From Hyphomicrobiales bacterium (lineage in GTDB: Bacteria > Pseudomonadota > Alphaproteobacteria > Rhizobiales > Rhizobiaceae), in contig JAFKJU010000013.1 in NCBI GenBank assembly GCA_017305935.1, positions 62,001-126,000 on the forward strand: DNA of 64,000 bases, read 5' to 3'. Under the pieces are notes generated by a model. That model ran no database searches and was not told where the DNA came from. It saw nothing but the letters and a program-made list of their open reading frames with translations. Positions 38,214 through 48,909 of this stretch are shown one piece after another (the stretch's first letter is position 1; each line of letters starts with the position of its first letter). The translations under genes and the position numbers were made by a program.

Positions 38214-38249
38214 AAGGCGCTGGTAATAACAGCGCCTTATCATTTTTTA
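38214..38249 (+). terminator. Terminator after grxD
   Basis: AAGGCGCTG (38214-38222) pairs with CAGCGCCTT (38230-38238), 7-nt loop, followed by ATCATTTTTT. It directly precedes the MFS gene. Confidence 0.8.
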
Positions 38250-38260
38250 GGATATTCACC

Positions 38261-39508
38261 GTGACAACTGCTTCGGAAGCGATGCCTGCCCAGTTGAAGG
38301 GCATGAGCAAAGTCGAATTCATTGTCCTGATGGCTTTTCTGATGGCGATCAACGCCCTTGCCATCGACATCATGTTGCCGGGCCTCCAGGAGATCGGCGC
38401 CAGTCTCGGCGTCGAAAACGAAAATCATCGTCAATATGTCGTCTCCGCCTATCTGATCGGCCTTGGCATCGCACAACTGCTCTACGGCCCGCTGTCGGAC
38501 CGTTTCGGCCGCCGTGTGCCGATGCTGGTCGGTATCGTCATCTATGTGATTTCCGCGCTCGTCATCGTGCTGGTGCCGAGTTTCACCGCCCTGCTCGTCC
38601 TGCGTTTCATCCAGGGTATCGGCTCGGCGGCGACACGGGTCGTTACAGTTTCCATCGTGCGTGATGCATTTGGCGGCCGGCGCATGGCGGAGGTCATGTC
38701 GCTGATCATGATGGTGTTCATGGTGGTGCCGGTCGTGGCGCCAGGCATCGGCCAGACGGTGATGCTGTTCGGTAACTGGCACCTGATCTTCCTGTTCATC
38801 GCCGTGATCGCCACTGTCGTCGGCGCCTGGGCTTATCTGCGCCTTCCGGAAACGCTGCATCCGGAGGATGTGAGGCCGTTTACCATCACCTCGATCCTCG
38901 GCGGCTTCAAGATCGTGCTCACCAACCGCATTGCCCTCTGTTATACCATTGCCAGCACCTTTATCTTTGGGGCGCTGTTCGGCTTCATTAATTCGGCGCA
39001 GCAGATTTATGTCGGCATCTATGAGCTGGGCTCGCTGTTCCCGGTGGCGTTTGCGGCCGTGGCGCTGTTTATGTCGTTGGCCTCGTTCCTGAATGCGCAG
39101 CTTGTTGGCCGTGTCGGCATGCGCCGCCTGTCGCATGGGGCGCTGGTCGGCTTCATGGCGGTGACGCTGATGTGGCTGGTCGTGCAGATCAGCATGGCTC
39201 ACCCGATGCCCTTCATGCTGTTCATCGGCTTTTTCGGCGTCGCCATGTTTCTGTTCGGCTGGATTGGCGCCAACTTCAACTCGCTGGCGATGGAGCCGCT
39301 CGGCCATGTCGCCGGCACTGCTTCCTCGGTGTTGGGTTTCCTCAGCACCGTCGGTGGCGCGATTATCGGCGCGCTGATCGGCCAGGCCTTCGACGGTACG
39401 GCAACGCCGATGGTGGCCGGCTTCTTCGCCGTCTCGGTCATCGGCTGCATCTTTGTATTAATCGCCGAGCGGGGCCAGCTTTTCCATCCGCACAATCCCA
39501 AGATTTGA
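38261..39508 (+). CDS. MFS drug efflux transporter, Bcr/CflA family
   Basis: A 415-aa major facilitator protein with about 12 membrane helices. The MFS motif after helix 2 reads GPLSDRFGRRVPML, and the helix 4-5 region has RDAFGGRRMAEVMSL. The N-terminal EFIVLMAFLMAINALAIDIMLP matches Bcr/CflA multidrug exporters driven by the proton gradient. GTG start with AGGA upstream. Substrate unknown. It stands alone between two strong terminators. Confidence 0.88.
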   Translation: MTTASEAMPAQLKGMSKVEFIVLMAFLMAINALAIDIMLPGLQEIGASLGVENENHRQYVVSAYLIGLGIAQLLYGPLSDRFGRRVPMLVGIVIYVISALVIVLVPSFTALLVLRFIQGIGSAATRVVTVSIVRDAFGGRRMAEVMSLIMMVFMVVPVVAPGIGQTVMLFGNWHLIFLFIAVIATVVGAWAYLRLPETLHPEDVRPFTITSILGGFKIVLTNRIALCYTIASTFIFGALFGFINSAQQIYVGIYELGSLFPVAFAAVALFMSLASFLNAQLVGRVGMRRLSHGALVGFMAVTLMWLVVQISMAHPMPFMLFIGFFGVAMFLFGWIGANFNSLAMEPLGHVAGTASSVLGFLSTVGGAIIGALIGQAFDGTATPMVAGFFAVSVIGCIFVLIAERGQLFHPHNPKI

Positions 39509-39525
39509 GCGGAAGCGGCAAAAAC

Positions 39526-39555
39526 AAAACGGGCGCCCCATAAGGCGCCCGTTTT
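39526..39555. terminator. Bidirectional terminator between the MFS and inositol-phosphatase genes
   Basis: A 12-bp perfect stem (39526-39537 with 39544-39555), AAAACGGGCGCC against GGCGCCCGTTTT, has a 6-nt loop and serves both convergent genes. Confidence 0.88.
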
Positions 39556-39576
39556 GATTCCGAAGGCTTTTTCCAC

Positions 39577-40398
39577 TTAGAGCAGGGCGAAGACCTCGCG
39601 GCGCAGCGTCTCCCAGCTATCGCGGTCGGAGGCCACCAGCAGGCCGCCGTCGACATGCTCCGGGCGATAGGGCGACCCGTCGAAACGGGCGACATAAGCA
39701 CCGGTCTCTTGTGTGATCAGCGCGCCCGCAAGATGGTCCCAGGGCATCAGCTTGTTGTACATCAGGTAATGCAGGTAGCCGGCGGCAAAGGCGCGGTATT
39801 CATGGCAAGCGCAGCGATAGCAGCCGACGATGCGCAGCTTGGCCATATTGCCCATGACCTCGGCGCGGATCGGTTTCGGAATGAAGCTGGTCGAGGCCAT
39901 GCCGACCATGTCGCCAAGCGCCACCGGCGGGGCCGCCTTGAGGCGCACCGCCTCGCCGTCCGGCCGCTTCAGCCAGGCGCCTGCGCCCTTTTCCGCCATC
40001 ACCCAGTCGTCGCCCATGGGATCGTAGATGATGCCGGCGACGGTCTCGCCGCGATGCACGACAGAGGCCATCACCCCGAAGGCCGGCACGCCGGCGGCGA
40101 AATTGAAGGTGCCGTCGATGGGATCGACGACGATGGCCGTCTCGGCCTCCGCCAGTTTCGACAGCAGCGCCGGATCGGCGGCAACGCTTTCCTCGCCGAT
40201 GAACACGACGTGCGGCGCACTCTCGGCCAGTCTTGCCTTGATGAAGCGTTCGGCCGCCTCGTCGGCTTCGGTCACGAGATCGGTCGCATCCGTCTTGGTG
40301 TGGATCTGGCCGGTGCCGAGGCGGCGAAAGCGCGGCATGATCTCGGCCTTGGCGGCCTCGCGCAATAGGTCGGCAAGGCCGGAAACGTCAACGGTCAT
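39577..40398 (-). CDS. Inositol monophosphatase family protein
   Basis: A 273-aa Mg-dependent phosphatase. Metal-site motifs: [16 protein letters not shown], and a C-terminal [14 protein letters not shown]. Substrates in this family include inositol phosphate, histidinol phosphate and 3'-phosphoadenosine 5'-phosphate; the sequence does not decide. It overlaps the end of ttcA by 11 bp on the same strand, so it is in the ttcA operon. Confidence 0.9.
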   Translation of the reverse strand: MTVDVSGLADLLREAAKAEIMPRFRRLGTGQIHTKTDATDLVTEADEAAERFIKARLAESAPHVVFIGEESVAADPALLSKLAEAETAIVVDPIDGTFNFAAGVPAFGVMASVVHRGETVAGIIYDPMGDDWVMAEKGAGAWLKRPDGEAVRLKAAPPVALGDMVGMASTSFIPKPIRAEVMGNMAKLRIVGCYRCACHEYRAFAAGYLHYLMYNKLMPWDHLAGALITQETGAYVARFDGSPYRPEHVDGGLLVASDRDSWETLRREVFALL

Positions 40399-41272
40399 CG
40401 TTTGTCCTTTCTTGGGCGGTCAGACCGGCAAAATCGAAGAGTTTCGGATCGAGCAGATGCGAGGGGTTCACATGCGAGAGCGCTCGCAGCATGGTGTCCT
40501 TGCGGCCCGGCATGCGCTTTTCGATATCCGCCAGCATCGCCTTCATGGCATTGCGCTGCAACCCGTCCTGCGAGCCGCAGAGATCGCAGGGGATGATCGG
40601 GAACTGCATGGCGGCGGCGAACTTCGCCAGATCGTCCTCGGCGGCATAAGCCAGCGGGCGCAGCACCATCAGGTCGCCCTCGTCGTTCAGAAGCTTGGCC
40701 GGCATGCCGGCCAGACGGCCGCCATGGAAGAAATTCATGAAGAAGGTTTCGAGGATATCCTCGCGATGATGTCCGAGCACCAGCGCATCGCAGCCCTCTT
40801 CGCGGGCGATGCGATAGAGATTGCCGCGCCGAAGCCGCGAACAGAGCGAGCAATAGGTCGCGCCCTCCGGCACCTTTTCCTTCACGATGGAATAGGTGTC
40901 GCGATACTCGATGCGGTGGGCGATGCCGATGCCGGCGAGATAGTCCGGCAGGATATGCTTGGGAAAATTCGGCTGGCCCTGATCGAGATTGCAGGCGATG
41001 AGCTCGACCGGCAGCAAACCGCGCCATTTCAGATCGAGCAGCAGCGCCAGCAGGCCATAGCTGTCCTTGCCGCCGGAAAGCCCGATTAGCCAACGCTTCT
41101 GACCGCTCAGCATCCCAAAATCTTCAATCGCCTGCCGGACCTGCCGCAGCAACCGCTTGCGCAGCTTGTTGAAGGAGACGGAGCGCGGCGCATCGGCAAA
41201 CAGCGGATGCGCGCCACCGTCCTCGATCTCGGTCGAGGCGGTATCGTCGAGGGATGGCAGGGCGATGTTCAT
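40388..41272 (-). CDS. ttcA: tRNA 2-thiocytidine synthetase TtcA
   Basis: A 294-aa enzyme that thiolates cytidine 32 of certain tRNAs using a [4Fe-4S] cluster. The PP-loop is SGGKDS at residues 66-71; the two CxxC motifs are CSLCS and [20 protein letters not shown] is typical. The start [10 protein letters not shown] is chosen for the GGTGG site; the frame opens 12 codons earlier. Its Fe-S cluster depends on the suf system present at the left of the window. Confidence 0.95.
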   Translation of the reverse strand: MNIALPSLDDTASTEIEDGGAHPLFADAPRSVSFNKLRKRLLRQVRQAIEDFGMLSGQKRWLIGLSGGKDSYGLLALLLDLKWRGLLPVELIACNLDQGQPNFPKHILPDYLAGIGIAHRIEYRDTYSIVKEKVPEGATYCSLCSRLRRGNLYRIAREEGCDALVLGHHREDILETFFMNFFHGGRLAGMPAKLLNDEGDLMVLRPLAYAAEDDLAKFAAAMQFPIIPCDLCGSQDGLQRNAMKAMLADIEKRMPGRKDTMLRALSHVNPSHLLDPKLFDFAGLTAQERTNDDR

Positions 41273-41360
41273 GGCTTTTCCACCGGTTGATGGGGCATGG
41301 GATGGCAATGCCCGTTTCCCGGCCCGAGTTCAAGGGCGGCAGGAAACTAAACGAGCCTGA

Positions 41361-42290
41361 TTACATATCGAAGACGGACCAGCCGGTGCGGGCCGCCAGC
41401 ATTTCGAGGGCCGCCGAGCCGAGCAGCGAATTGCCGACCTTGTTCAGCCCCGGCGACCAGACGGCGATGGAGGCGATGCCCGGCGCCACCGCCAGGATGC
41501 CGCCGCCGACACCGCTCTTGCCCGGCAGGCCGACACGATAGGCGAAATCGCCGGAGCCGTCATAATGGCCGCAGGTCAGCATCAGCGCATTGATGCGCCG
41601 GGCGCGCTTCGGCGAGACGACGCTGTGGCCGGTCAGCGGATTGGTGCCGCGTGCGGCAAGATAGAGCCCCGCCTTGGCTAGCTGCACGCAATTCATCGAC
41701 ACGGCGCATTGATGGAAATAGACGCCGAGCACATGCTCGACCGGGTGATGCAGGTTGCCGAAAGCGCGCATGAAATTGGCGAGCGCGAAATTGCGGTAGC
41801 CGGTCGAGGTTTCCGAGCGCGCCACCGATTCGTCGATGCTGATCGTCTCGTCATCGGCGACGTAGCGCACGAAGCGCAGCAATTCGCCGATGGCCTCGCG
41901 CGGCTGGTGGCCCGACAGCACGACGTCGCTGACGGCGATGGCGCCGGCATTGATGAAGGGATTGCGCGGGATACCGTGCTCGTGTTCGAGCTGGACGATG
42001 GAGTTGAAGGCCGAGCCGGAGGGTTCGCGCCCCACCCGGTTCCACAACTGCTCGCCGACCTTGCCAAGCGCCAGCGTCAGCATGAAGACCTTGGAGATGC
42101 TCTGGATGGAAAACTGCGTTCCGGCATCGCCCGCGATGTGGATGTCGCCATCCGTGGTGACGATGGCAAGGCCGAGCTGTTTCGGGTCCACCTTGGCAAG
42201 TTGAGGGATATAGTCGGCGACGGCGCCCTCGCCCAGCCGCGGCAGCAAAGCTGCATGTATATCGTCAACGATGGCCTGCAAGTCCGCCAT
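41361..42290 (-). CDS. glsA: Glutaminase
   Basis: A 309-aa serine-dependent glutaminase converting glutamine to glutamate and ammonia. The catalytic S64-x-x-K67 motif is in [20 protein letters not shown] and [11 protein letters not shown] are conserved. The start at [10 protein letters not shown] has AGAGG 7 nt upstream; the longer open frame runs into rpsD and is not coding. It lies 88 bp upstream of the ttcA start on the same strand. Confidence 0.95.
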   Translation of the reverse strand: MADLQAIVDDIHAALLPRLGEGAVADYIPQLAKVDPKQLGLAIVTTDGDIHIAGDAGTQFSIQSISKVFMLTLALGKVGEQLWNRVGREPSGSAFNSIVQLEHEHGIPRNPFINAGAIAVSDVVLSGHQPREAIGELLRFVRYVADDETISIDESVARSETSTGYRNFALANFMRAFGNLHHPVEHVLGVYFHQCAVSMNCVQLAKAGLYLAARGTNPLTGHSVVSPKRARRINALMLTCGHYDGSGDFAYRVGLPGKSGVGGGILAVAPGIASIAVWSPGLNKVGNSLLGSAALEMLAARTGWSVFDM

Positions 42291-42322
42291 AATTGCCTCT
42301 CGCCCCCGGGAAATCACCTCAA

Positions 42323-42350
42323 GAAAAAGGCCGCTCCTGGGAGCGGCCTT
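42323..42350 (-). terminator. Terminator after rpsD
   Basis: On the minus strand an 11-bp stem, AAGGCCGCTCC/GGAGCGGCCTT (42327-42337/42340-42350), is followed by TTTTTC, ending the rpsD transcript 32 bp after its stop. Confidence 0.82.
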
Positions 42351-42381
42351 GTCCATCTTTTCGATCCGTCCCGCGTTAAAA

Positions 42382-42999
42382 TTAACGCGAGTAGAATTCG
42401 ACGACCAGATGCGGTTCCATGACGACAGCGTAAGGCACATCCGAGAGAGCCGGTACGCGGGCGAAAGTGGCAACCATCTTGTTGTGGTCGACTTCGATGT
42501 AGTCCGGAACGTCACGCTCGGCCAGGGCAACCGATTCCAGAACGGAAACGAGCTGCTTGGACTTCTGACGAACTTCGATCACGTCGCCCGGCTTGCAACG
42601 GTAGGAACCGATGTTGACGCGGACGCCGTTGACCGTGACGTGGCCATGGTTGATGAACTGACGGGATGCGAAAACCGTCGGAACGAACTTGGCGCGATAG
42701 ACGATGGCGTCCAGACGCGATTCGAGCAGGCCGATCAGGTTTTCCGAAGTGTCGCCCTTGCGGCGGTTGGCTTCTTCGTAGGTGGCGCGGAACTGCTTTT
42801 CACGCAGGTCGCCATAGTAGCCCTTCAGCTTCTGCTTGGCGCGGAGCTGAACGCCGAAGTCCGAGAGCTTGCCCTTGCGGCGCTGGCCATGCTGGCCCGG
42901 GCCGTATTCGCGGCGGTTGACCGGAGACTTCGGGCGACCCCAGATGTTTTCGCCCATGCGGCGGTCGATTTTGTACTTCGATGCAGCGCGCTTGCTCAT
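42382..42999 (-). CDS. rpsD: 30S ribosomal protein S4
   Basis: A 205-aa primary 16S rRNA-binding protein. N terminus [20 protein letters not shown], then [20 protein letters not shown] and the S4 domain ([36 protein letters not shown]). GGAAATG-type ribosome site. It is monocistronic, between terminators, as commonly seen in rhizobia, rather than in the spc/alpha operons. Confidence 0.98.
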   Translation of the reverse strand: MSKRAASKYKIDRRMGENIWGRPKSPVNRREYGPGQHGQRRKGKLSDFGVQLRAKQKLKGYYGDLREKQFRATYEEANRRKGDTSENLIGLLESRLDAIVYRAKFVPTVFASRQFINHGHVTVNGVRVNIGSYRCKPGDVIEVRQKSKQLVSVLESVALAERDVPDYIEVDHNKMVATFARVPALSDVPYAVVMEPHLVVEFYSR

Positions 43000-43127
43000 C
43001 GCATTTCCTTTCTTGTTTCTTATGCGGAGGAAAACCCCCGGCTTTAAGGAAACACGCCCTCCTTTGAGCCATCTCAGGCTCCGACAGGTTTCTCACATCA
43101 GCGAACGGAGAAGCCACGGGACATGCT

Positions 43128-43157
43128 AAATAAAACACCGGATATCGCTATCCGGTG
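43128..43157 (-). terminator. Terminator after the HerA-like gene
   Basis: CACCGGATA (43136-43144) pairs with TATCCGGTG (43149-43157); on the minus strand TTTTATTT follows. It stops HerA-gene transcription before rpsD. Confidence 0.78.
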
Positions 43158-43204
43158 CTGGGCCGGTCTTTATGGGCCGGAGCCCGAAAAGTCAAGACCG
43201 GATA

Positions 43205-44716
43205 TCACTCTGCCGCCAACGGGTTTTCGCCATCCGGCGCATTGGCATCGCCCGGCGCCGTTTCTGCGCCGATCTCGGGAAAGGCGACGATGCGCTTGCC
43301 GGAAAAATCGGTGTGGACGACGATGACGCCCTGTTCCTCGAAATAGCCGAGCAGCCGGCGGGCGCGGCGGGCGGAATGCGTGCCATAGGCGCGGGCGAGA
43401 CGGGCGTCCGAGGGGCAAGGCTCGGCCTTGATCGCCGATTTGGCCAAGACAAGGAACACACCTTGCAGGTCGTCCGAAACACGGTCGGACAGATCCAATG
43501 CCTGCCGCCACTGTTCGGAGGCTGCGGTTTCTTCGTCGATATCGGCGCGGATAACGGCGACGCGGCGGCGGAACTGCTGCAGGGTCATCGGCGAGCCGAC
43601 GATGCGGCGCATGCGGGCGCGCACCAAAAAGTCCTGGTAGAGCACCGAATCGGTGCGGAAAGCGGATTCGGGATCACCGAGGATTTCCGAGAGAACGGCG
43701 GTAATGCGCTCCTCGCGCTCCTCCTCGCTCATATCAGGCGCGGACGGCTTGTTGTCCTGCACGGGGGTGGCGAGCGCCGGTGGCGTGCGGGAAAGCTCGG
43801 CGAGGATGTCCGTGGTCGGGCGCGGCGCGGGTGTGGCGCGGCGCGGCGGCGGGCGGTTGAACTCTTCCGGGTCGGGCGTGAAGATCAGGTCTTCGACATC
43901 GGCCGGCGCCTCCGGCATCGGCATCAGCTTGGGGCTGGAGGAGCGCGCCGAGGTTTCCACCGCGCCGATGACGATCGGCAACGGCCGGCGCGACAGGGCC
44001 GGACCGAGTGCTACGAAATTGCCGCGCTTCAGGTCGCGGAACATTTCCGCCTGCCGCCGGTCCATGCCGAGCAGGTCGGCGGCGCGCGCCATGTCGATAT
44101 CGAGGAAGGTGCGGCCCATCAGGAAGTTGGAGGCTTCGGCGGCGACGTTCTTGGCGAGCTTGGCGAGGCGCTGCGTGGCGATGACGCCGGCAAGCCCGCG
44201 CTTTCGCCCGCGGCACATCAGGTTGGTCATCGCGCCCAGCGACATTTTTCGCGCGTCGTCGGAGACTTCGCCGGCGGCAGCGGGCGCAAACATCTGCGCT
44301 TCGTCGACGACGACCAGCACCGGGAACCAGAAGTCGCGATCGGCATCGAACAGCGCATTGAGGAAGATGGAAGCTGCGCGCATCTGCTGGTCGATTTCGA
44401 GCCCCTCCAGCGTCAATACGCAGGAGACGCGGTGCTGGCGGATGCGGGTGGCGATGCCGACCAGCTCCGCCTCGCTGCGCTCGCCATCGACGACGACATG
44501 GCCGAACTTGTCCGACAGGGTAACGAAATCCCCTTCGGGATCGATCACCACCTGCTGCACCCATTGCGCCGATTGCTCCAGCAGCCGGCGCAGCAGATGC
44601 GACTTGCCGGAGCCGGAATTGCCCTGAACCAGAAGGCGGGTCGCCAGCAGCTCCTCTATGTCCAGCCTGGCGGCGCTGCCACCGGAAGCCACGCCCATAT
44701 CGATGCCGACCTGCAC
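43205..44716 (-). CDS. HerA/VirB4-like DUF87 ATPase
   Basis: A 503-aa P-loop ATPase. Walker A is QGNSGSGKSHLLRRL near residue 32, Walker B VLVVVDEAQMFAP, and an arginine-rich NLMCRGRKRGLAGVIATQR follows, as in HerA. A proline-rich linker near residues 285-345 precedes a helical C-terminal domain. HerA proteins pump or resect DNA with a NurA nuclease, but no nurA is adjacent. The start is the GTG at 44716 with GGAAAGGAA; the frame beyond it overlaps the GFA gene. Confidence 0.87.
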   Translation of the reverse strand: MQVGIDMGVASGGSAARLDIEELLATRLLVQGNSGSGKSHLLRRLLEQSAQWVQQVVIDPEGDFVTLSDKFGHVVVDGERSEAELVGIATRIRQHRVSCVLTLEGLEIDQQMRAASIFLNALFDADRDFWFPVLVVVDEAQMFAPAAAGEVSDDARKMSLGAMTNLMCRGRKRGLAGVIATQRLAKLAKNVAAEASNFLMGRTFLDIDMARAADLLGMDRRQAEMFRDLKRGNFVALGPALSRRPLPIVIGAVETSARSSSPKLMPMPEAPADVEDLIFTPDPEEFNRPPPRRATPAPRPTTDILAELSRTPPALATPVQDNKPSAPDMSEEEREERITAVLSEILGDPESAFRTDSVLYQDFLVRARMRRIVGSPMTLQQFRRRVAVIRADIDEETAASEQWRQALDLSDRVSDDLQGVFLVLAKSAIKAEPCPSDARLARAYGTHSARRARRLLGYFEEQGVIVVHTDFSGKRIVAFPEIGAETAPGDANAPDGENPLAAE

Positions 44717-44810
44717 TTCGTTTCCTTTCCGAGGATCTGTCCCGCCGTGTCGATAGCAGAAAGCGGGCGCGGTTTCGCCCGGAGATGATGGAAATGCACA
44801 GGCTTTGCGT

Positions 44811-45182
44811 TCACCAGAGATTCCGGCCGTCGATAACCGTATGCGGCCATTCCTCGGCGTCGAAATGATCGAGCAGGCGCGCATTGACGGCGATGCGGCG
44901 GGTTTTTCCGTCCCATGTGCCGTCCGGCTGGAAATCCGGGCTGTCGCTATAGGTGGCGCAGCCGCAGGTGCCGCAGAAATGATGGGCGACCAGCTTCGTC
45001 TGCCAGCGATAGACCCGGTCGCTTTCCGGATGCGCATGCACCCGGACGCTGGCCGGATCGTAATAGGCAAACAGATGGCCGCGTTTCGAGCAGAGCGTGC
45101 AGGTGCAGCGTGTCAACGCCTGCGGCACGTCGCCATGAATCTCGAAGGTGGTTTCGCCGCAATGGCAACGTCCGGTCAGCAT
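44811..45182 (-). CDS. GFA family zinc-binding protein
   Basis: A 123-aa protein of the glutathione-dependent formaldehyde-activating (GFA) family. Zinc-binding cysteines are in GRCHCGETTFE, TRCTCTLCSKRG and FCGTCGCATYS. Most relatives are not proven formaldehyde enzymes, so no substrate is assigned. It lies 16 bp downstream of the LysE-type exporter on the same strand. Confidence 0.9.
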   Translation of the reverse strand: MLTGRCHCGETTFEIHGDVPQALTRCTCTLCSKRGHLFAYYDPASVRVHAHPESDRVYRWQTKLVAHHFCGTCGCATYSDSPDFQPDGTWDGKTRRIAVNARLLDHFDAEEWPHTVIDGRNLW

Positions 45183-45198
45183 GGTTCATCCTCCTTGT

Positions 45199-45834
45199 TC
45201 AAGCCGCAGCCGCGCGCTTCCAGCCGAAGGCGAGCAGCCCTGCCCCGATCATCAGCGTGCCGCCGGTGCGGTTGACGGCGCGCTGCACGGCGGGGCGGCG
45301 GATGGTCTTGCGGGCCATGGAGGCCATCAGGGCGTAGGTCGCTGCATTCAGCGTTGCCAGAATTAGGAAGGTGGTTTCGAAGATCATCATCTGCGGCAAG
45401 AGCGGCCGGGCGAGATCGAGGAATTGCGGCAGGAAAGCCACGAAAAAGATAATGCTCTTCGGATTGAGCGCGGTGACGACATAGGTGTGCAGGAAGATGC
45501 GCAGCGGCCGCTCCACCGGCGCTTCCTCTTCCGCGACTGTAGGGGCGGCGACGGGCGCGCGCCACAGTTTTACGCCGAGATAGATCAGATAGGCCGCGCC
45601 GATCCACTTCAGTACCGTGAACAGCGCCGCCGAAGCAGCGAGCAGCGCCCCGAGGCCGAGCATCGAGGCGGTCATGGCGGTAAAATCGCCCAGCGCGACA
45701 CCGGCGACCGTGGCGGAGGCGGATTTTCGCCCATGGCCGAGCGCATAGGAAATGACGAGCAGGATGGTCGGGCCGGGTATGGCAAGCAGCACGGCGGAGG
45801 CGGCGACGAAGGCAATCCAGTGTTCGAACGACAT
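45199..45834 (-). CDS. LysE family amino acid exporter
   Basis: A 211-aa membrane protein with about six helices. N terminus AVLLAIPGPTILLVISYALG and the LNPKSIIFFVAFLPQF motif are diagnostic of LysE/RhtB exporters, which export amino acids or homoserine lactones. The start MSFEHWIAFV has GGGAGA upstream; the longer frame is intergenic. Substrate unknown. Confidence 0.9.
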   Translation of the reverse strand: MSFEHWIAFVAASAVLLAIPGPTILLVISYALGHGRKSASATVAGVALGDFTAMTASMLGLGALLAASAALFTVLKWIGAAYLIYLGVKLWRAPVAAPTVAEEEAPVERPLRIFLHTYVVTALNPKSIIFFVAFLPQFLDLARPLLPQMMIFETTFLILATLNAATYALMASMARKTIRRPAVQRAVNRTGGTLMIGAGLLAFGWKRAAAA

Positions 45835-46015
45835 GAGTCCGGTCTCCCTTTGATGACGAAGCAAGCCACCAAAGACGACGCTTTGCAAGCGCCGATCGCA
45901 GCGGGGCGCGTTAACCGAGAATCGCGCCGGACGGGGCGATTTACGGGTAAACATTGGCGCCGCTTCGCGCCGGCGTGGTATTCCTCCCCGGTCGGCACTA
46001 TCGGGGATCGGGAAT

Positions 46016-47227
46016 TTGCAGAGGGAACGCTATAGCGCTACGCTTCATGACTGGGCGGGCTGGCACGCGCGGCAGCAAAGCGGCCGCTTTCGCCGCACCG
46101 CGTTCCAGCATCCGGCGTTCCTCGCCAGTTTCTATCGCGAAAAACCCGGCCATTGCGAGGAGATCGTCGTCAGCCTGTTCGATCACCGGCTGCAGCGCGT
46201 GGTTATGGCACTGCCGCTGGTCATGCACCGGCAGGCGGGCTTGCGGCGCATCGAGGCGGCGGATCTGGGGCTGGCGGATTATGTCGCGCCGCTGGTGGCC
46301 GAGGATCTCAGCGACGATCCCGCGGAAGCCGATGCGATGTGGGCGGCGATCCTGAAGGCCTTGCCGCAGGCCGATGTCGTCAGCTTCAAGAAGATGCCGC
46401 CGGAGATCCGGCCGGGCACGCCCAACCCGCTGGCGCACCTCCCCGGCGCGCTCGACATGGGTATCCATACGCAGGTCTTCGCCCTCACCGACGACGATGG
46501 CGACCGCCCCTACCGGCGCACCGGCTATTACAAGGAGGGGCAGCGGCATTTGCGGCGGCTGACGGCTGCGCATGACGATGTGCGGTTTCATATCGCAGCG
46601 ACGGTGCCGGAGGCGAACCGGCAGTTCGATGCGCTGATCGCCCAGCGCGCAACACGCGCCGTCGAGCTTGGCCGCGACGACCCGTTGCTGCTGGCGCATG
46701 TGCAGCGCTTCTATCGCGGTCTGTTTGCGGACGGGATCGCGAATGGCGACGTGATGTTCGGGGCATTGTATGCGGGCGGCGAATGCATCGCCACCGATCT
46801 CGGGCTGGTCGATGGTGATACCCATCACGGCGTGCTGACCTCGATGACCAGCGGCACGATGCGGCGGTTTTCGCCGGGCACGGTCGCGCATGTGCTGATG
46901 CTGGACGCATGTGCGGAGCGGGGCATCAGCCACTACGATCTCGGCGTCGGCGAATTCGCCTACAAGAAGCGGCTGAATGCGCGGGCCGTGCCGCTCTACG
47001 AGCGCCATGAGGCGCTGTCGTTGCGCGGTCGTCTCGGCCTTGCGGAGGCTTCCATCCGCCGGCGCGTCAGGTTCGGGGTGCAGGCCTACCCTACTCTGCG
47101 GGCACCGGTGCAACGGCTGCGCACCCAGCTCAAGGCGATGCGCTACAGGACCGTGGCGACCATGACGATCGTGTTCGATAATCCGGTCGTGCAGGGCGCG
47201 ACCTATTCGACGCTCAGCGCGTTCTAA
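46016..47227 (+). CDS. GNAT-like N-acetyltransferase (CelD/BcsL type)
   Basis: A 403-aa protein with a C-terminal GNAT/FemAB-like acyltransferase domain. Key segments are [34 protein letters not shown] and the ending [22 protein letters not shown]. Relatives sit in cellulose and polysaccharide loci. The start is a TTG at 46016 with GGGGAT 7 nt before, as no other start covers the N-terminal region. The end overlaps the convergent murI by 4 bp. Specific substrate unknown. Confidence 0.78.
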   Translation: MQRERYSATLHDWAGWHARQQSGRFRRTAFQHPAFLASFYREKPGHCEEIVVSLFDHRLQRVVMALPLVMHRQAGLRRIEAADLGLADYVAPLVAEDLSDDPAEADAMWAAILKALPQADVVSFKKMPPEIRPGTPNPLAHLPGALDMGIHTQVFALTDDDGDRPYRRTGYYKEGQRHLRRLTAAHDDVRFHIAATVPEANRQFDALIAQRATRAVELGRDDPLLLAHVQRFYRGLFADGIANGDVMFGALYAGGECIATDLGLVDGDTHHGVLTSMTSGTMRRFSPGTVAHVLMLDACAERGISHYDLGVGEFAYKKRLNARAVPLYERHEALSLRGRLGLAEASIRRRVRFGVQAYPTLRAPVQRLRTQLKAMRYRTVATMTIVFDNPVVQGATYSTLSAF

Positions 47228-48039
47228 GCCACTTTAAGGCCAAAACCGTTCATCAGCCGCCGCGTGGCGAAATCCGGATTGCCGCTGGTGAAGCGGGCGA
47301 TATCGTCCTCGGCCGGATGCAGCGTATCGATGGCGAGCGGCAGCAGGCTGCGGGCGCGGCGCGCGATGGCTTCGGCCGGATCCAGCCAGTCGACCGGCCA
47401 GGGCGCCAACCGGCGGAAGACATTGGCCATGAACGGATAATGGGTACAGGCCAGCACGACGATATCGGTGCGCAAGCCGTCCTTGTCGACGAAACATTGC
47501 GCGATTTCCGACATCACCGCCTCGTCGGAGATCGGCTCGCCGCGAATATAGGCCTCGGCCATGCGCGCCAGGTTTTCCGAGCCGACCAGCCGCACATGGC
47601 ATTGCGAGGCGAAGGACTGGATGAGATCGCGCGTATAGGCGCGGCGCACCGTGCCGGGCGTCGCCAGCACAGAAACGAGGCCGGTGCGGGTGCGTTCGGC
47701 CGCCGGCTTGATCGCCGGCACGGTGCCGACGAAGGTCATGTGCGGAAAGGCCGAGCGCAGGTCGGCGCCGACCAGCGTGAAAGCGGTGTTGCAGGCGATG
47801 ACGCAGAGCACCGGATCGTGCTCACGCAGCAATTCGCCAAACAGGCGGATGACGCGCTCCTTCAGCGCCTGCTCGTCCCAGCCGCCATAGGGAAAGCCGG
47901 CATCGTCGGCGATATAGAGAAAGCGGCGGTCGGGCATCAGCACCCGCGCCTCGCGCAGGACGGTGAGGCCGCCAATGCCGGAATCGAAGACGAGAACGGG
48001 CTTCAGGTCATTCGTCTGCGGCTCGGTCGTCGTCGCCAT
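47224..48039 (-). CDS. murI: Glutamate racemase
   Basis: A 271-aa cofactor-independent racemase making D-glutamate for peptidoglycan. The two catalytic cysteine regions are VIACNTAFT and [21 protein letters not shown] is the N-terminal signature. Its start lies within the last 32 bp of the upstream methyltransferase gene, so the two are cotranscribed. Confidence 0.96.
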   Translation of the reverse strand: MATTTEPQTNDLKPVLVFDSGIGGLTVLREARVLMPDRRFLYIADDAGFPYGGWDEQALKERVIRLFGELLREHDPVLCVIACNTAFTLVGADLRSAFPHMTFVGTVPAIKPAAERTRTGLVSVLATPGTVRRAYTRDLIQSFASQCHVRLVGSENLARMAEAYIRGEPISDEAVMSEIAQCFVDKDGLRTDIVVLACTHYPFMANVFRRLAPWPVDWLDPAEAIARRARSLLPLAIDTLHPAEDDIARFTSGNPDFATRRLMNGFGLKVA

Positions 48040-48838
48040 TCTGTACCTCTGTCTTGTGCGCTGCGCCGCGCGGCGAGAGCCTGGAAAAACGGTCGAGCGA
48101 TGAAATCACCCCCCGGAGAATATGAATTTCCGGCGCGGTGAAGGCGCGCCGGGAAAGGACTGCGCGTAAGTTGTCCATCATTTTCGGCTTTTTGGCGACC
48201 GGGCGGAAATAGCCGCGCGCATCCAGCGCTTCCTCGATGTGATCGAACAGGCCGAACAGTTCGTCCTTGGTCGCCATGCGCTGCTCGTTCGGCTGGAACG
48301 GCACCTCCTCCAGGTCGTCCATGCCGGATTTCATCCATTCATAGGACATCAGCAGCACGGCCTGGGCGATGTTCAACGAGGCGAAGGCGGGATTGACCGG
48401 GAAGGTAACGATCTCGTCGGCCAGCGCCACTTCCTCGTTCGACAGCCCCCAGCGCTCGCGCCCGAAAAGGATGCCGACCGCCTCGCCTGCCCGCTCCCGC
48501 TGGCGCAGGGTCGTGGCGGCAGCGACCGGCGAGCGCACCGGCTTGAAGCCGTCGCGCTGGCGCGCCGTCGTCGCATAGACGAAATTGAGGTCGGCAATCG
48601 CCTCCTCCAGCGTATCGAACACTTTTGTGGCGTCGATGACGTGATCGGCCTTGGAGGCGGCGGCGCGCGCCTTTTCGCTCGGCCAGCCGTCGCGCGGATT
48701 GACGAGACGCAATTCCGAGAGGCCGAAATTGGCCATGGCGCGGGCGACCATGCCGATATTCTCGCCGAGTTGCGGCTCGACCAGCACGATGGCCGGCCCG
48801 CCGGTCAGAAGAACGCGTTCGCTGTTGGTGCCTGCCAT
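48008..48838 (-). CDS. TrmJ-like RNA 2'-O-methyltransferase (SPOUT)
   Basis: A 276-aa SpoU/TrmH-superfamily methyltransferase. Motifs: [20 protein letters not shown], then [19 protein letters not shown], and [20 protein letters not shown], the trefoil-knot SAM site. The match is to TrmJ (tRNA Cm32/Um32). The start [10 protein letters not shown] is preceded by GGAAAG; the frame opens 20 codons earlier. It overlaps murI by 32 bp. Confidence 0.9.
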   Translation of the reverse strand: MAGTNSERVLLTGGPAIVLVEPQLGENIGMVARAMANFGLSELRLVNPRDGWPSEKARAAASKADHVIDATKVFDTLEEAIADLNFVYATTARQRDGFKPVRSPVAAATTLRQRERAGEAVGILFGRERWGLSNEEVALADEIVTFPVNPAFASLNIAQAVLLMSYEWMKSGMDDLEEVPFQPNEQRMATKDELFGLFDHIEEALDARGYFRPVAKKPKMMDNLRAVLSRRAFTAPEIHILRGVISSLDRFSRLSPRGAAHKTEVQNGDDDRAADE

Positions 48839-48909
48839 CGAGAAGTCTTTCCGTTTGCCGTTTCGGGGTGGAATACTCATACCGCGCCCACTCGGCAAGC
48901 GTTTCCGAC

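Noticed and set aside
38240-39307. Histidine- and aspartate-rich minus-strand frame
   Set aside because: Antisense of the MFS transporter; the odd composition comes from complementing membrane-helix codons.
44717-45070. N-terminal extension of the HerA-like frame
   Set aside because: It overlaps the GFA gene in another frame; a GTG with a ribosome site at 44716 fits the family start.
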